DNA of 64,000 bases from Pseudomonadales bacterium. GTDB lineage: Bacteria > Pseudomonadota > Gammaproteobacteria > Pseudomonadales > Azotimanducaceae. The stretch spans positions 1 to 64,000 of the forward strand of contig JAQXDL010000046.1 in assembly GCA_029251375.1 (NCBI GenBank). Direction: 5' to 3'. Shown here in pieces: positions 8,778 to 17,178 of this stretch. The translations under genes were made by a program, and so were the position numbers. Position 1 is the first letter of the stretch. Every line of letters begins with the position of its first letter. The notes below the pieces were generated by a model, which saw only the letters and a list, made by a program, of their open reading frames with translations, had not been told where the DNA came from and ran no database searches.

Positions 8778-10030
8778 ATATTGCTAGCGCACTGATCCGT
8801 GAAGCACGATTTGTTTCCTATGATCGAGTTTTCTTGGGCTGGCTGTTGGTTGTGTTTCTTTTTGCGGCGGCGGCAATAGGCTCAGGCTTGGCCGAAACTC
8901 AGCATCAAAATGAAACTATTCAGCATCTTGTTGAGGCCGATCAGAGAGATCGAGCATCCGAGTACTCCAAGCAAGGCGATTGGGGTAGCGCCGCCTACTA
9001 CAGCTTTCACTTTACCTATGATCCTCCTTCTGATTTTGCCTATGCTGCGATGGGGCAAAGAGACGCCGTCCCATGGAAGCACCGACTGCGAATGCTTGCG
9101 CTTGAAGGACAAATTTATGAGCACGATGCCGGTAATCCAGAGCTCGCATTAATCGGCCGCTTCGACTTTGCATTTTTCGTTTCGTTTGTCGTGCCCCTAG
9201 TTCTCATTTTTCTGCTTCATGACACACAAGCGAGTGAGAGGGTGGCTGGCCGTTTCGACTTGTTGGTTGCCACGACAGGAACTGATGGCTTCCTCTGGTG
9301 GACAAGGGTGTTCTTGAGATCAGGCGGGATCATTGTTGCGACCATTCTGCCTTTAATATTTGCTGGCAGCCTAAACGACACGTCTTTTTCGACGCTGATT
9401 AGCGCCATCGGTTATGTAATTGTTTACTTGGTATTTTGGACGATAGTTTGTATTTGGTTTTCAAGTTGGAGGCGTTCCGCCCCGGTGATTCTCTCAGCGC
9501 TTATTGGTGTTTGGGTTTTGCTTGGTACCATTGTGCCAGCTGGCGGTCGCGTCTTTATCGACCGGATAGTGCCGGTCCCGTCTGGCTCAGAGATTCTGTT
9601 GACTCAACGTGAAGCTGTAAATGATGCCTGGGACTTACCGGTAGAAACAACCATGACTGCCTTTTTTGAGCGACATGCAGAATGGAAGGGTTACACCAAG
9701 ACAGGAGACGGTTTCGATTGGGCCTGGTTTTACGCCTTCCAACAGGTGGGAGATCAAGAAACCGAGCGACTCAGTGTTGCCTACTCAAAGGGGCGACGTG
9801 AACGCGATAGGCTCGCCGGATTACTCTCTCTTGCGTCACCACCTGCGTTGTTGGAGAGGTCGCTACAAAGATTAGCTCAAACAGATAGTGCCGCGAGCCT
9901 GGTCTATGAAACCGAAGTTAGACAATTTCATTTGGCACTACGAAAGTTTTATTACCCTCGATTGTTTAGGGAAGAACCGTTCAACGTTGAGACATTTACT
10001 AAATTACCTCAATTCTCTCCAGCAAGTTAG
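8774..10030 (+). CDS. ABC-2 permease, DUF3526-like (second)
   Basis: A 418-residue membrane protein paralogous in layout to the permease before it: one N-terminal membrane segment (residues 21-40), a long periplasmic part, about four central segments, and a long soluble C-terminal region. The ATG at 8774 overlaps the previous stop as ATGA; an in-frame ATG at 8720 lies inside the previous gene and lacks support. It is the last gene of the receptor/exporter operon. Two different permeases suggest a heterodimeric membrane channel. Whether it exports a peptide, a metallophore or another compound cannot be told. Confidence 0.82.
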   Translation: MNIASALIREARFVSYDRVFLGWLLVVFLFAAAAIGSGLAETQHQNETIQHLVEADQRDRASEYSKQGDWGSAAYYSFHFTYDPPSDFAYAAMGQRDAVPWKHRLRMLALEGQIYEHDAGNPELALIGRFDFAFFVSFVVPLVLIFLLHDTQASERVAGRFDLLVATTGTDGFLWWTRVFLRSGGIIVATILPLIFAGSLNDTSFSTLISAIGYVIVYLVFWTIVCIWFSSWRRSAPVILSALIGVWVLLGTIVPAGGRVFIDRIVPVPSGSEILLTQREAVNDAWDLPVETTMTAFFERHAEWKGYTKTGDGFDWAWFYAFQQVGDQETERLSVAYSKGRRERDRLAGLLSLASPPALLERSLQRLAQTDSAASLVYETEVRQFHLALRKFYYPRLFREEPFNVETFTKLPQFSPAS

Positions 10031-10870
10031 GCGCTTGCTCCCAACAAGGCATGGAAGTAGAACCAAATCATCGACAATGTTTTGGCTCAGTAGATTCTGC
10101 GCGCCATGCCTGAAAAAGTTTCTCCTGACTTGCCCTTAACACAGCCGGATATAATCCCTCTGACTGTGGTTACTCAAATCTTCAGCAATACAGTCAAAAA
10201 CTATCCTCAACACAAAGTAATGCTATAGCAATCTCAATTCATTTGTGTGGAGATAACTTCAGACCCAAAGTATTACCAGTTGGCGAATCATTGGTGTATT
10301 TGCCGGCGAAGCAGATTAAGTTTTGATCGCCCCACGGTGAATACGTGTCTTATTGAGAAAGATACTTTTGACCGCATAAGACATTACCAGCAACTTGGAA
10401 ACAAGGCATCGCCGATTGCTGTGATAGCAAAAATTCGGCATGTGTTAACACGACGCTCCTACTTGGCACTGAGATCTTTTGGATTCAAGTCAATGTTCTG
10501 CAAGGTTAGTGAAGACTATTTTTAGAAACAGCGGCCGGTCGTGGCACTTGGTCCTGTCCCCTTGCCTCTGCTTGGTCCGGCCCCCTTGCCTCCTGTCCCC
10601 TTATCTCGCCTCAGCAGAGCATTATTAGCGATCAAATTCAGCTACCGAATTTACCGGTAAACCAAAACGGCAACTGAAGCGTAATTAACTTTAGGCGAGT
10701 TCAGTCCGCTAGGACTGCCAACACGTCGCCGTAACACTGGTTATTCGTACGCTCATCTTTGGAAGCACTAACTGCAACAGTTGTCGCCTTCATTGCTGTG
10801 ATCCCCAACATTGGCTTTGCCATCATTATTTGGCTTAGCAACAGTAAAATAACTTGAAAGGGTACTACAA
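10031..10870. other. gene-free stretch with REP-like repeats
   Basis: About 840 bases after the exporter operon without a supportable gene. A 92-codon plus-strand open frame (10247-10525) faintly resembles the C-terminal end of IS110-type transposases (HYQQLGNKASPIAVIAKIRH) but is too weak to call. Tandem REP-like repeats lie at 10547-10594. No promoter or clear terminator was recognised. Confidence 0.5.
10547..10594. repeat. tandem 24-base REP-like repeat
   Basis: Two adjacent 24-base units beginning CTTGGTCC match at 20 of 24 positions, followed by a third partial GTCCCCTT. The GGTCCTGTCCCC core also occurs, inverted, in the palindrome at 3065-3095, so the two loci carry related elements. 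Confidence 0.6.
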
Positions 10871-11215
10871 ATGAAATTATTAGCTTTGAAATTTTACGAC
10901 ATGTATCAGTACATTTTTGATTCCAGCATAAACCCGTTGAGACATATTCCCGATCCAGCCAATCGCTTCTTCATCATGTTTATTTTGGCCGTTATGTGGA
11001 GCGCCGCCTTCGCTTCTATGTTGGGCAGTATTTTCTATTTTGGCTGGAGCGTTGCTGCGCACATCGGCGCTTTGTTTATGGTTTTTTTCACCGCTAGCAT
11101 CTTTTACGAAGCTGAGAGGCGCGGTGACAGTTGGCTACTGATGCTCAAGCGGGTAAGAGACATGCCGCCTGTTCAAGATCGTCGTTGCCAGTGGGATATT
11201 GATAGAGAGGCGTGA
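10871..11215 (+). CDS. small membrane protein of unknown function
   Basis: A 114-residue protein with a good ribosome binding site (GAAAGGG, about 9 bases before the ATG). Two hydrophobic segments, near residues 35-55 and 57-78, indicate two inner-membrane helices, with a charged C-terminal tail of about 35 residues predicted in the cytoplasm. I recognise no family. It stands alone in a gene-poor, decaying stretch, with REP-like repeats on both sides. The hydrophobic pattern and the binding site argue that it is a real gene. Confidence 0.65.
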   Translation: MKLLALKFYDMYQYIFDSSINPLRHIPDPANRFFIMFILAVMWSAAFASMLGSIFYFGWSVAAHIGALFMVFFTASIFYEAERRGDSWLLMLKRVRDMPPVQDRRCQWDIDREA

Positions 11216-11811
11216 TATGTAAAAGCAACACCACGCCACACTTCATTTCTGGGACAGCCCTGTTCTTTCCGTTCCTTGCGAACTAGACAAACGACTGGCT
11301 ATTACATACCCCTGTCCCAGCAAACTTTCACTCAGCTCAGCGCATTGCGGCCATTTGCTGTCTGAGAAACTTTGCGCGCGCCCTGAAGGGCGCGAACACC
11401 ATATATATATCAACGAGCACGCCGCAAATCCTACCGTCGGCCAACGCCCTCACCAACTCCACCTTTTTATCGACACTCGCGATGTGCGAGCGAACGCCTC
11501 TGATCGACACATGTGACAGTCAGTCACAATTCTGACTGGCTTCTGTCGAACCAATAGAGGACTGCGCCCCATGGTTACCGCTGCCACCAACCCGCCTTTG
11601 ACACGAAGAAAATGCCGCAACTCGCCTCGCCTTCTGCCGGCTCTTGATTGCTCAGTCACAGCGTCATAAACCATCTAGCATGGCCGCACTACCTTCCCAA
11701 TCAGGATCATCTACACACGTCCTGCGACCCGTATCAGGATCTCGAATAAGCGCATGAACCCTGCCATGCAAGGAGCACATTTCTTTGATGGATGCTCCGA
11801 TACTCATCTCT
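11216..11811. other. gene-free stretch with inverted repeats
   Basis: About 600 bases without a supportable gene. It contains a REP-like inverted pair at 11249-11320 and a GC-rich hairpin at 11377-11394 (CGCGCCC, loop TGAA, GGGCGCG). Short open frames show no family signal. Confidence 0.5.
11249..11320. repeat. inverted-repeat-bounded element, REP-like
   Basis: CTGGGACAG at 11249-11257 and its exact reverse complement CTGTCCCAG at 11312-11320 bracket 54 bases. The GGGACAG core is shared with the REP-like sequences near 3.1 and 10.55 kb. The layout fits a BIME-like or small non-autonomous element. Confidence 0.5.
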
Positions 11812-12372
11812 TCAAACGCCTTTTACATCCGTCCTAGACCTTCCGTTTAAGGGTGTCATTTCCAATGCTGCTTCATCCCTAACATAGCTTGCCGGTAGCA
11901 TACACATACTTGGCGCAACTCTTGCCGCCGCTACAGCTTCCGCAAGGGAATATTCCCGATCATTGACACGGCTGATCACCTGCACAATCGCGGGTGGATT
12001 CATCAACCCACCTGCCACATCCAGCGTTATAAACGGCTCACCATCTTTTATTATGATAGTAGGTGCGATGCTGAAACGTGGTCGACCTCTAGGCTTTGTA
12101 TCGCCGAGCCATCTAGGAAAACCGCCTGTTTGTGCATAGAGAGATCCCCGTCCTGGTGTCATCACCTTAACCCCGAAGGTAGGCCCAAGCGTTGGCATCA
12201 TCGTGACAACCATACCGCTTTGATCTGCAGCGACTCGGTGCGTTGTATGGTGAGTGTATTCACCATTGCTTTCGCCACTCCAATCCACTTGACCAACCTG
12301 CTTTTCTCTCATTTGAGGCTTGCGCAAAGTGAATTCTCGCATTGGCCCCCGCCTAATCGCATCGGGACCCGG
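11812..12372 (-). pseudogene. gamma-glutamyltransferase C-terminal remnant
   Basis: The open frame here resembles the C-terminal (small-subunit) region of gamma-glutamyltransferase-like Ntn hydrolases: THHTTHRVAADQSG, TLGPTFGVKV, then PRFSIAPTIIIKDG and VISRVNDREYSLAEAVAAAR. The catalytic Thr of the family would lie in the TTH segment. No N-terminal large subunit exists upstream; instead the frame runs directly into a fragment of CoA-transferase gene at about 12372. The frame is open, so a chimeric protein of up to 246 residues could be made, but it matches two unrelated truncated families and is best read as a remnant. Confidence 0.7.
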
Positions 12373-12965
12373 CACTCTAAGAGTGCTGCGCTGATAACTT
12401 GCCCTATAACCGGCCAGCATGGCGCAGCCGTCTTTGGCCCGATAACGTCCCAACATCGGTCCATCACGTTTAGCACCAGGAGACACAGCGACGCCCGTTG
12501 TCGCGGCAATACTGGTGTGGCGATTCATCAGCAGCATGGTGACATCCTGCATCGCAATATCAATGCGTTGTCCTTTACCCGTTTGCTATCTCAGTAAAAC
12601 AGCCGCTAGCACAACGGATGTCGAATGCATGTCCGTTGCGTAATCAAGCAAAGGACCACCGGTTTTTATCGGTCCATCGCCGCGCTCATTAATCGACATA
12701 AGGCCAGACGTCGCCTGAATCACGTCATCGAGACCTGGGCGATGTCCCATCGGACCATTTTGGCCAAAGGTCGAAATTGACAGGTAAATTAACTCAGGGT
12801 TATCTGCCGCAAGATAATCATAATCAAGACCATGATCCTGCATGGTCCCGCGCCGATAATTCTTTACAAAGATATCAGCCTGTTTAGCAAGCTCACTGAA
12901 TAACGATGCACCTCACTCAGTCGTGATATCAATCACGACACAGCGCTTGAGCGCATTTTTTGAAT
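12373..12965 (-). pseudogene. decayed partial copy of the CoA-transferase gene
   Basis: This segment matches the central part of the intact CoA transferase at 1746-2927 (its bases about 2150-2740) at nearly 90% nucleotide identity by eye. It includes DHGLDYDYLAADNPELIYLS and the catalytic block GGPLLDYAT. The copy has an in-frame TAG near 12590, where the intact gene has CAG for Gln, and an in-frame TGA near 12916. It lacks both the N-terminal nucleotide-binding part and the C-terminal third, and fuses at its 3' side to a gamma-glutamyltransferase remnant. A segmental duplication followed by decay explains this best. Confidence 0.88.
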
Positions 12966-13664
12966 AAGTTTTGTCGCAAGCCCGCGCATCATCAAATAAC
13001 CCAATAGCTGACAAGCTGATGTCTTAAAGACAGCTGGGTTGGTCACTTAAAAAACTTTAAACCAGGCCGGGATGATAACGGCGTGACTCAACAACGGTGA
13101 ACCGGTTTTTTTTGCACGTCATGCCTCGCAGAGCGCAGAGTTGTTGTATTTAGAAAGATGCTGAGCGTCCTGTATTTTTTTTGTCTAATTATATTAATTT
13201 GAACCATGCGTTTCACGAAACTAGTTAGAAAGCCTTGGTATGAAAAATTTTGCCGTGCTGTCACTTCTACTTGTATCAACAACTTGCGTATACCAAAACA
13301 GAGATCGAAAATTCTGGCGGTTGATTCTGGATATCGAAGGAGCAGAAACGGAATGATGGACCCTTGTGCTCAGCAGGGGTTAGATTGTCGGTAACACGCA
13401 CTAGCCCGAACATAGGACCAGTTTCCTGACTCCAAACAACTCGTAGCTGTGTTGTGGCTATTAGAACAGTCGAAACCTAGATGCAGAATTGATTTGAGAG
13501 TTGTTTAAGCCCCTCCCTACATCTTAGATATTTGGTACAAACGTCTCAACTTGCCACCAGAACTGGGGGAATGGTTATGCCCCATACTGGGCAAAGTCGT
13601 TCTCACTCACCCGTTTGACAAGGTTTCGTTAATCGAGAGACGACTTTACACTCGCGTTATATAC
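12966..13664. other. gene-free stretch
   Basis: About 700 bases with several stop codons in every frame and no recognisable gene, RNA or strong repeat. It separates the decayed duplicate from the FecA-like receptor and seems to continue the degraded zone. Confidence 0.5.
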
Positions 13665-15947
13665 TTAAAAAGCCAATCGGACGCCAAATGACGCTGTTGT
13701 ATCTTTGTTAGGTCGAGCGCCATAAGGTTGACGACCCATGATATCTTCTTCACCGGTGACATTCTCAACTTTGCCGTAAAGGTCCAAGTTATCAGCTAGC
13801 GCATAATGCGCACTAATGTCGACGGTCAGCGAGCTATCGGTTATCTCGAACTGACCACAGGACGCCCTGACACAAACTTCATCGACGTAGTTGACATTCA
13901 TGAAACCAGACCACTTATTTTTAAGGAATCCAACACTCAGATTAAACTGGTGCTCTGGAATGTAAGGGATAGGATCCCCAGTTGATACATCGCCAAAATA
14001 GGCAGTATCTGCGATATCAGAGTCAAACTGGCTATCGATATACGTGTAGTTAAATACGACAGGGATACTGTACCCACCGCTTCTGTTTAAATCCGTCGTG
14101 AACATAAACTCAAGTCCCTGGACTGTTGCAGCATCGCCGTTAAACGCGTCACCAATGGTACAATCTGTGCCAGATGACGATGTGCACTCGCCTAACAAGT
14201 TATCGTAATCACTGAGAAAGTAAATCGCCTCTGTGGAAATCCGGTCGCTGTTGAAGCGGACACCTAACTCGTAGTTTATTGCTTCTTCTTCATCGACGCC
14301 GGGCGCATTACTGGGAGCCGAAAACCCTTTGTGGACCCCCGCGATCAATGTGGTGTTATCAGACAGGCTATAGAGTGCGCCAAAACCCGGCAACCACACC
14401 CGAGTGTCATTGCTGCGAGTATCACGCAGATTAGAATCATCACGCGATGAAGGATCTGCTGTCCGACTATTACGGGTTTCCCATCGAGCACGTTTCTGCT
14501 TAATGTCTTCATAACGCAAACCCGGCGTGAGCATCCAGTTGCCAAACGTAATGTTGTCCTGAATATGGAACGCGAGGGCTTCAGCTTCCTGAACCCTGTT
14601 TCCAGCATTACCCAGCAAACCTAAGTCATCAAGCACTAAAGAGCCGTTTTCCTGATGGTAAGTGCTATTACGCTGCAACCGGTCTTCCTCGTCTTCGTGG
14701 AGCCGGAGGCCGACTTCAATATCATGGGACAAATTATCGCCAGCAAACTGCCCGTTCAGAACGAACTGAACGCCGCGTGAATAATACTCTCTAGCGTTTG
14801 ATCGAATCTGGATACTACCGATCGCCGTGTCATCACCCGCTACGATTGCCTGTAATTCCGTTGGACTAAAACCGGATAGACTAGTATTCGTATTAATCGC
14901 TGAAACTACCTTTGACCAACTGGTTCGTGAAAACGATTCTGCGTCAGCGCTACCGTCAAAATCTATTCCTTCAGTCTTGAACCAATCCCTTTCGTGCGTA
15001 TTGTTATAGGCTGTTGCCGAAACTGACAGGGACTCAGAGATGTCAAAACGATATCTTAGGATCTGTTGTTCGTGCTTAGTTTCAATATTATCGAGCGCGG
15101 ACACTCCGTAACGACGAAATGCATCATTGCCGAAGTCACCGTCGGTCAACCCAAGATAACTCTGATTTGAATCCTGATCTGCGTATTGGAGCTTGAGTTC
15201 GACAGTGTGCCGGTCATTCGTGTAACCAAATTTTGCCGTATAGTCTTCAACATCCAGACCTGTATTAGCGTTGCTGCGATCGATGCTTTGAAAGCCATCC
15301 GACTGCCATTGGTGGGTTTCAACCATAAAACCAAACCCACTATCGTTCGTGCCACCGTAACTCGCATGAACGCGATAAGTCTGATCTTCACCTGCTTCAG
15401 CATTCAAAGATCCTGCCCGAGTTGATGGTATCGGTGTCGATATCATATTCATTGCCCCTCCGATGGTATAAGGACCTTGTGTGATCGCAGACGGACCTTT
15501 CAAGATCTCGATAGCCTGCATGCGGCCCGCGGTTGGAAAGTAATAGGCAGACGGCGCTGAATAAGGTGCTGGTGCGATCAATACATTATCTTCCAACAGG
15601 GTTATGCGCCCGCTTCTCTCTGTCGCAACCCCGCGTATGCTGATGTTGGGTCGCAGGCCATAGCCATCTTCTATTTGCAGTGAGACACCCGGCGACTGGC
15701 GCAAGATCCTTTGAATATCCGAGTAGGATTGTTCCTGCAATTGCCCTTCACCAATGTATTGCGCAGCGCCGCTAATTTGGTGGCTATCGGTTTTCTTACC
15801 GACAATGGTGACTTCTTCGATGAAAGACACTTCGTCGCCATGTGCTAAATGGCTAAGCAGGATCAGGGGAAGTAGGACTATTGCAGATTTCACTTTGTTG
15901 GCCTGTATCAATTTAGAAGCCAGCAAGTTAACCGAAATGAGAATCAT
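13665..15947 (-). CDS. TonB-dependent receptor, FecA-like
   Basis: A receptor of about 760 residues for TonB-powered uptake, probably of a ferric complex. It has a signal segment ending at LAHGD, a TonB-box-like EEVTIVGKK, plug motifs SIRGVATERSGR and MQAIEILKGPSAITQGPYTIGG, and a barrel ending in Phe (FGVRLAF). The plug resembles the ferric-dicitrate receptor group, but no FecI/FecR sigma pair is adjacent. The ATG at 15947 is chosen because AGGTG lies six bases upstream; GTG at 15956 and GTG at 15893, which gives a compact signal peptide, are alternatives. Two Fur-box-like sites overlap or precede the start, pointing to iron repression. Confidence 0.92.
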   Translation of the reverse strand: MILISVNLLASKLIQANKVKSAIVLLPLILLSHLAHGDEVSFIEEVTIVGKKTDSHQISGAAQYIGEGQLQEQSYSDIQRILRQSPGVSLQIEDGYGLRPNISIRGVATERSGRITLLEDNVLIAPAPYSAPSAYYFPTAGRMQAIEILKGPSAITQGPYTIGGAMNMISTPIPSTRAGSLNAEAGEDQTYRVHASYGGTNDSGFGFMVETHQWQSDGFQSIDRSNANTGLDVEDYTAKFGYTNDRHTVELKLQYADQDSNQSYLGLTDGDFGNDAFRRYGVSALDNIETKHEQQILRYRFDISESLSVSATAYNNTHERDWFKTEGIDFDGSADAESFSRTSWSKVVSAINTNTSLSGFSPTELQAIVAGDDTAIGSIQIRSNAREYYSRGVQFVLNGQFAGDNLSHDIEVGLRLHEDEEDRLQRNSTYHQENGSLVLDDLGLLGNAGNRVQEAEALAFHIQDNITFGNWMLTPGLRYEDIKQKRARWETRNSRTADPSSRDDSNLRDTRSNDTRVWLPGFGALYSLSDNTTLIAGVHKGFSAPSNAPGVDEEEAINYELGVRFNSDRISTEAIYFLSDYDNLLGECTSSSGTDCTIGDAFNGDAATVQGLEFMFTTDLNRSGGYSIPVVFNYTYIDSQFDSDIADTAYFGDVSTGDPIPYIPEHQFNLSVGFLKNKWSGFMNVNYVDEVCVRASCGQFEITDSSLTVDISAHYALADNLDLYGKVENVTGEEDIMGRQPYGARPNKDTTASFGVRLAF

Positions 15948-15980
15948 TATCAACACCTAATAGGAATAATTCTCATTAGA
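15933..15980. promoter_or_regulatory. two Fur-box-like sites
   Basis: The 19-mer at 15933-15951 matches the Fur consensus at 15 of 19 positions (core ATGAGAATCATTATC). A second at 15962-15980 matches about 12 of 19 (ATTCTCATTA). They lie between the PepSY-like gene and the receptor gene and overlap the receptor's likely start codon, so Fur with iron would block receptor expression. Confidence 0.7.
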
Positions 15981-15984
15981 TGTG

Positions 15985-16524
15985 TCAGAACACAAAGCCA
16001 AGCGCAACAAACACTAACAATCCAGCAATACTGGTGAGAAGTGTCGGCACACGCAGCGCTCGTGACGATGTGCCAAGCCAGAACCCACTCAGTAGAACGA
16101 TCAATAGACCAACGGCCATGAGCTTTTGCAGGTCTTTGAAGAATAAAGGTCCGTGTCCTTTATGAAGCTCGATCAGTGTCTTAATGACATCCGGCTGATT
16201 GAAGGTTACTTCTAACGCATCATCACGGGTTCTAATCTGATAATAATCAGAAGACGTTGGTCGGGTGATGAACGTGCCACCCGAAACTTTTACGTACTCA
16301 AAATCGTGATCTATTCCATTGGCATTCAACAGTTCGCGAACATCACTTTCCAGCGTTTTCGAGTCAGCGGACATCACCTTTATGACGGATAAGGGAACCG
16401 GGGTCGATTCAATGGAACCTTTTATGCCTAGAAGATAAAGACCACCGGAAACAGCCGTCGCCAATAGCATCGGGAGAAAAAAAGCAGCAACATATAGATG
16501 GATCTTGATCCAGAGACTTCGCAT
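15985..16524 (-). CDS. PepSY-type membrane protein
   Basis: A 179-residue inner-membrane protein. The N-terminal helix has the WIKIHLYVAAFFLPM pattern common to PepSY-associated membrane proteins, followed by a periplasmic part of about 90 residues and two C-terminal membrane segments (near 130-150 and 157-178). Such proteins are frequently coded beside TonB receptors and some reduce or process imported iron complexes; the conserved His of LIELHKGHGP fits the family. It lies 37 bases upstream of the receptor start on the same strand, so they probably act together. It is shorter than full PepSY_TM reductases, and a direct reductase role is not shown. Confidence 0.8.
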   Translation of the reverse strand: MRSLWIKIHLYVAAFFLPMLLATAVSGGLYLLGIKGSIESTPVPLSVIKVMSADSKTLESDVRELLNANGIDHDFEYVKVSGGTFITRPTSSDYYQIRTRDDALEVTFNQPDVIKTLIELHKGHGPLFFKDLQKLMAVGLLIVLLSGFWLGTSSRALRVPTLLTSIAGLLVFVALGFVF

Positions 16525-16709
16525 TCGAATTTAACGCCTAACTGTTATTTAAAACGGCATACTAGCATCTGATTCGACATTTCAGTAAGTGCCAATTTTA
16601 TCGGCCGCGCAGCCCTACTGAAACCCGCCCCATCTTATGCTTGATTTCATGGCGGAGCGTCGCTGAGTTAAAGAGAGGGTTACCCATCAGGGGGAAAGTA
16701 GAGAACGTA

Positions 16710-16760
16710 CCGCCAGAGAATCGCACGCGGGCGGCTAGCTTCCCGACACCCAATCCAGCG
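16710..16760 (-). pseudogene. degenerate tRNA 3'-half remnant
   Basis: Read on the minus strand, this stretch retains GGGTGTCGGGA and GATTCTCTGGCGG, which match the variable-loop/T-arm and acceptor region of the intact tRNA-Arg about 100 bases away. About 18 extra bases interrupt the T-arm. It cannot fold as a tRNA and looks like a broken tandem copy. Confidence 0.5.
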
Positions 16761-16810
16761 GATTGCTTTATATATGTTGATACGAGGTTGTGCGGCAAGC
16801 ACGGAGAAAG

Positions 16811-16887
16811 TGGCCCGCCCAGAGAGATTCGAACTCCCGACACCCAGGTTCGAAGCCTGGTGCTCTATCCAGCTGAGCTATGGGCGG
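16811..16887 (-). tRNA. tRNA-Arg (anticodon TCG)
   Basis: A 77-nucleotide tRNA on the minus strand. The acceptor stem CCGCCCA pairs with TGGGCGG, the D arm is GCTC/GAGC, the anticodon stem CCAGG/CCTGG carries the loop CTTCGAA with anticodon TCG (reads CGA, arginine), and the T loop is TTCGAAT. Discriminator G and the CCA end are encoded. Partial copies lie on both sides. Confidence 0.95.
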
Positions 16888-16960
16888 ATAGATTTTCGAT
16901 ATTACTTGTTTTCGTGCTTCTCTTCGAACCAAGGTTCAAAGTCCGCGTGCGGCCCACTGG

Positions 16961-16987
16961 TACTCTATCCAGCTGAGCTAAGGGCGG
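16961..16987 (-). pseudogene. degenerate tRNA 5'-half remnant
   Basis: Minus-strand CCGCCCTTAGCTCAGCTGGA followed by TAGAGTA nearly repeats the 5' half of the neighbouring tRNA-Arg. The anticodon arm and 3' half are not recognisable, although a TTCGAA T-loop-like motif follows at about 16923. It is probably a leftover of a duplicated tRNA gene. Confidence 0.6.
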
Positions 16988-17178
16988 ACAGAGCGCGCAG
17001 TATAGGCAAACTTGTCCAACTGCGCCAGATGTTCTCGGGAAATAGTTCGACAAGGCTATTTCGCTTCAATTCAGCAAATCTATGCGGCTTCCACTTAAGC
17101 ACAGATTGGCGAATAATCTTCATCAAATTATCAACTCAATACTCGATCACACGATTGATTAAATTATCAGGAGCCCCT

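Noticed and set aside
10247-10525. Possible IS110 transposase C-terminal fragment
   Set aside because: The likeness (HYQQLGNKASPIAVIAKIRH) is short, no terminal repeats or upstream catalytic part exist, and it could be chance.
13206-13394. Short plus-strand frame in the gene-free stretch
   Set aside because: No binding site, no hydrophobic or domain pattern, and surrounded by stops.
16774-17178. Long plus-strand open frame running through the tRNA into the MaoC gene
   Set aside because: It only translates the complement of the tRNA and spacer; the real gene starts at 17179 with its own binding site.
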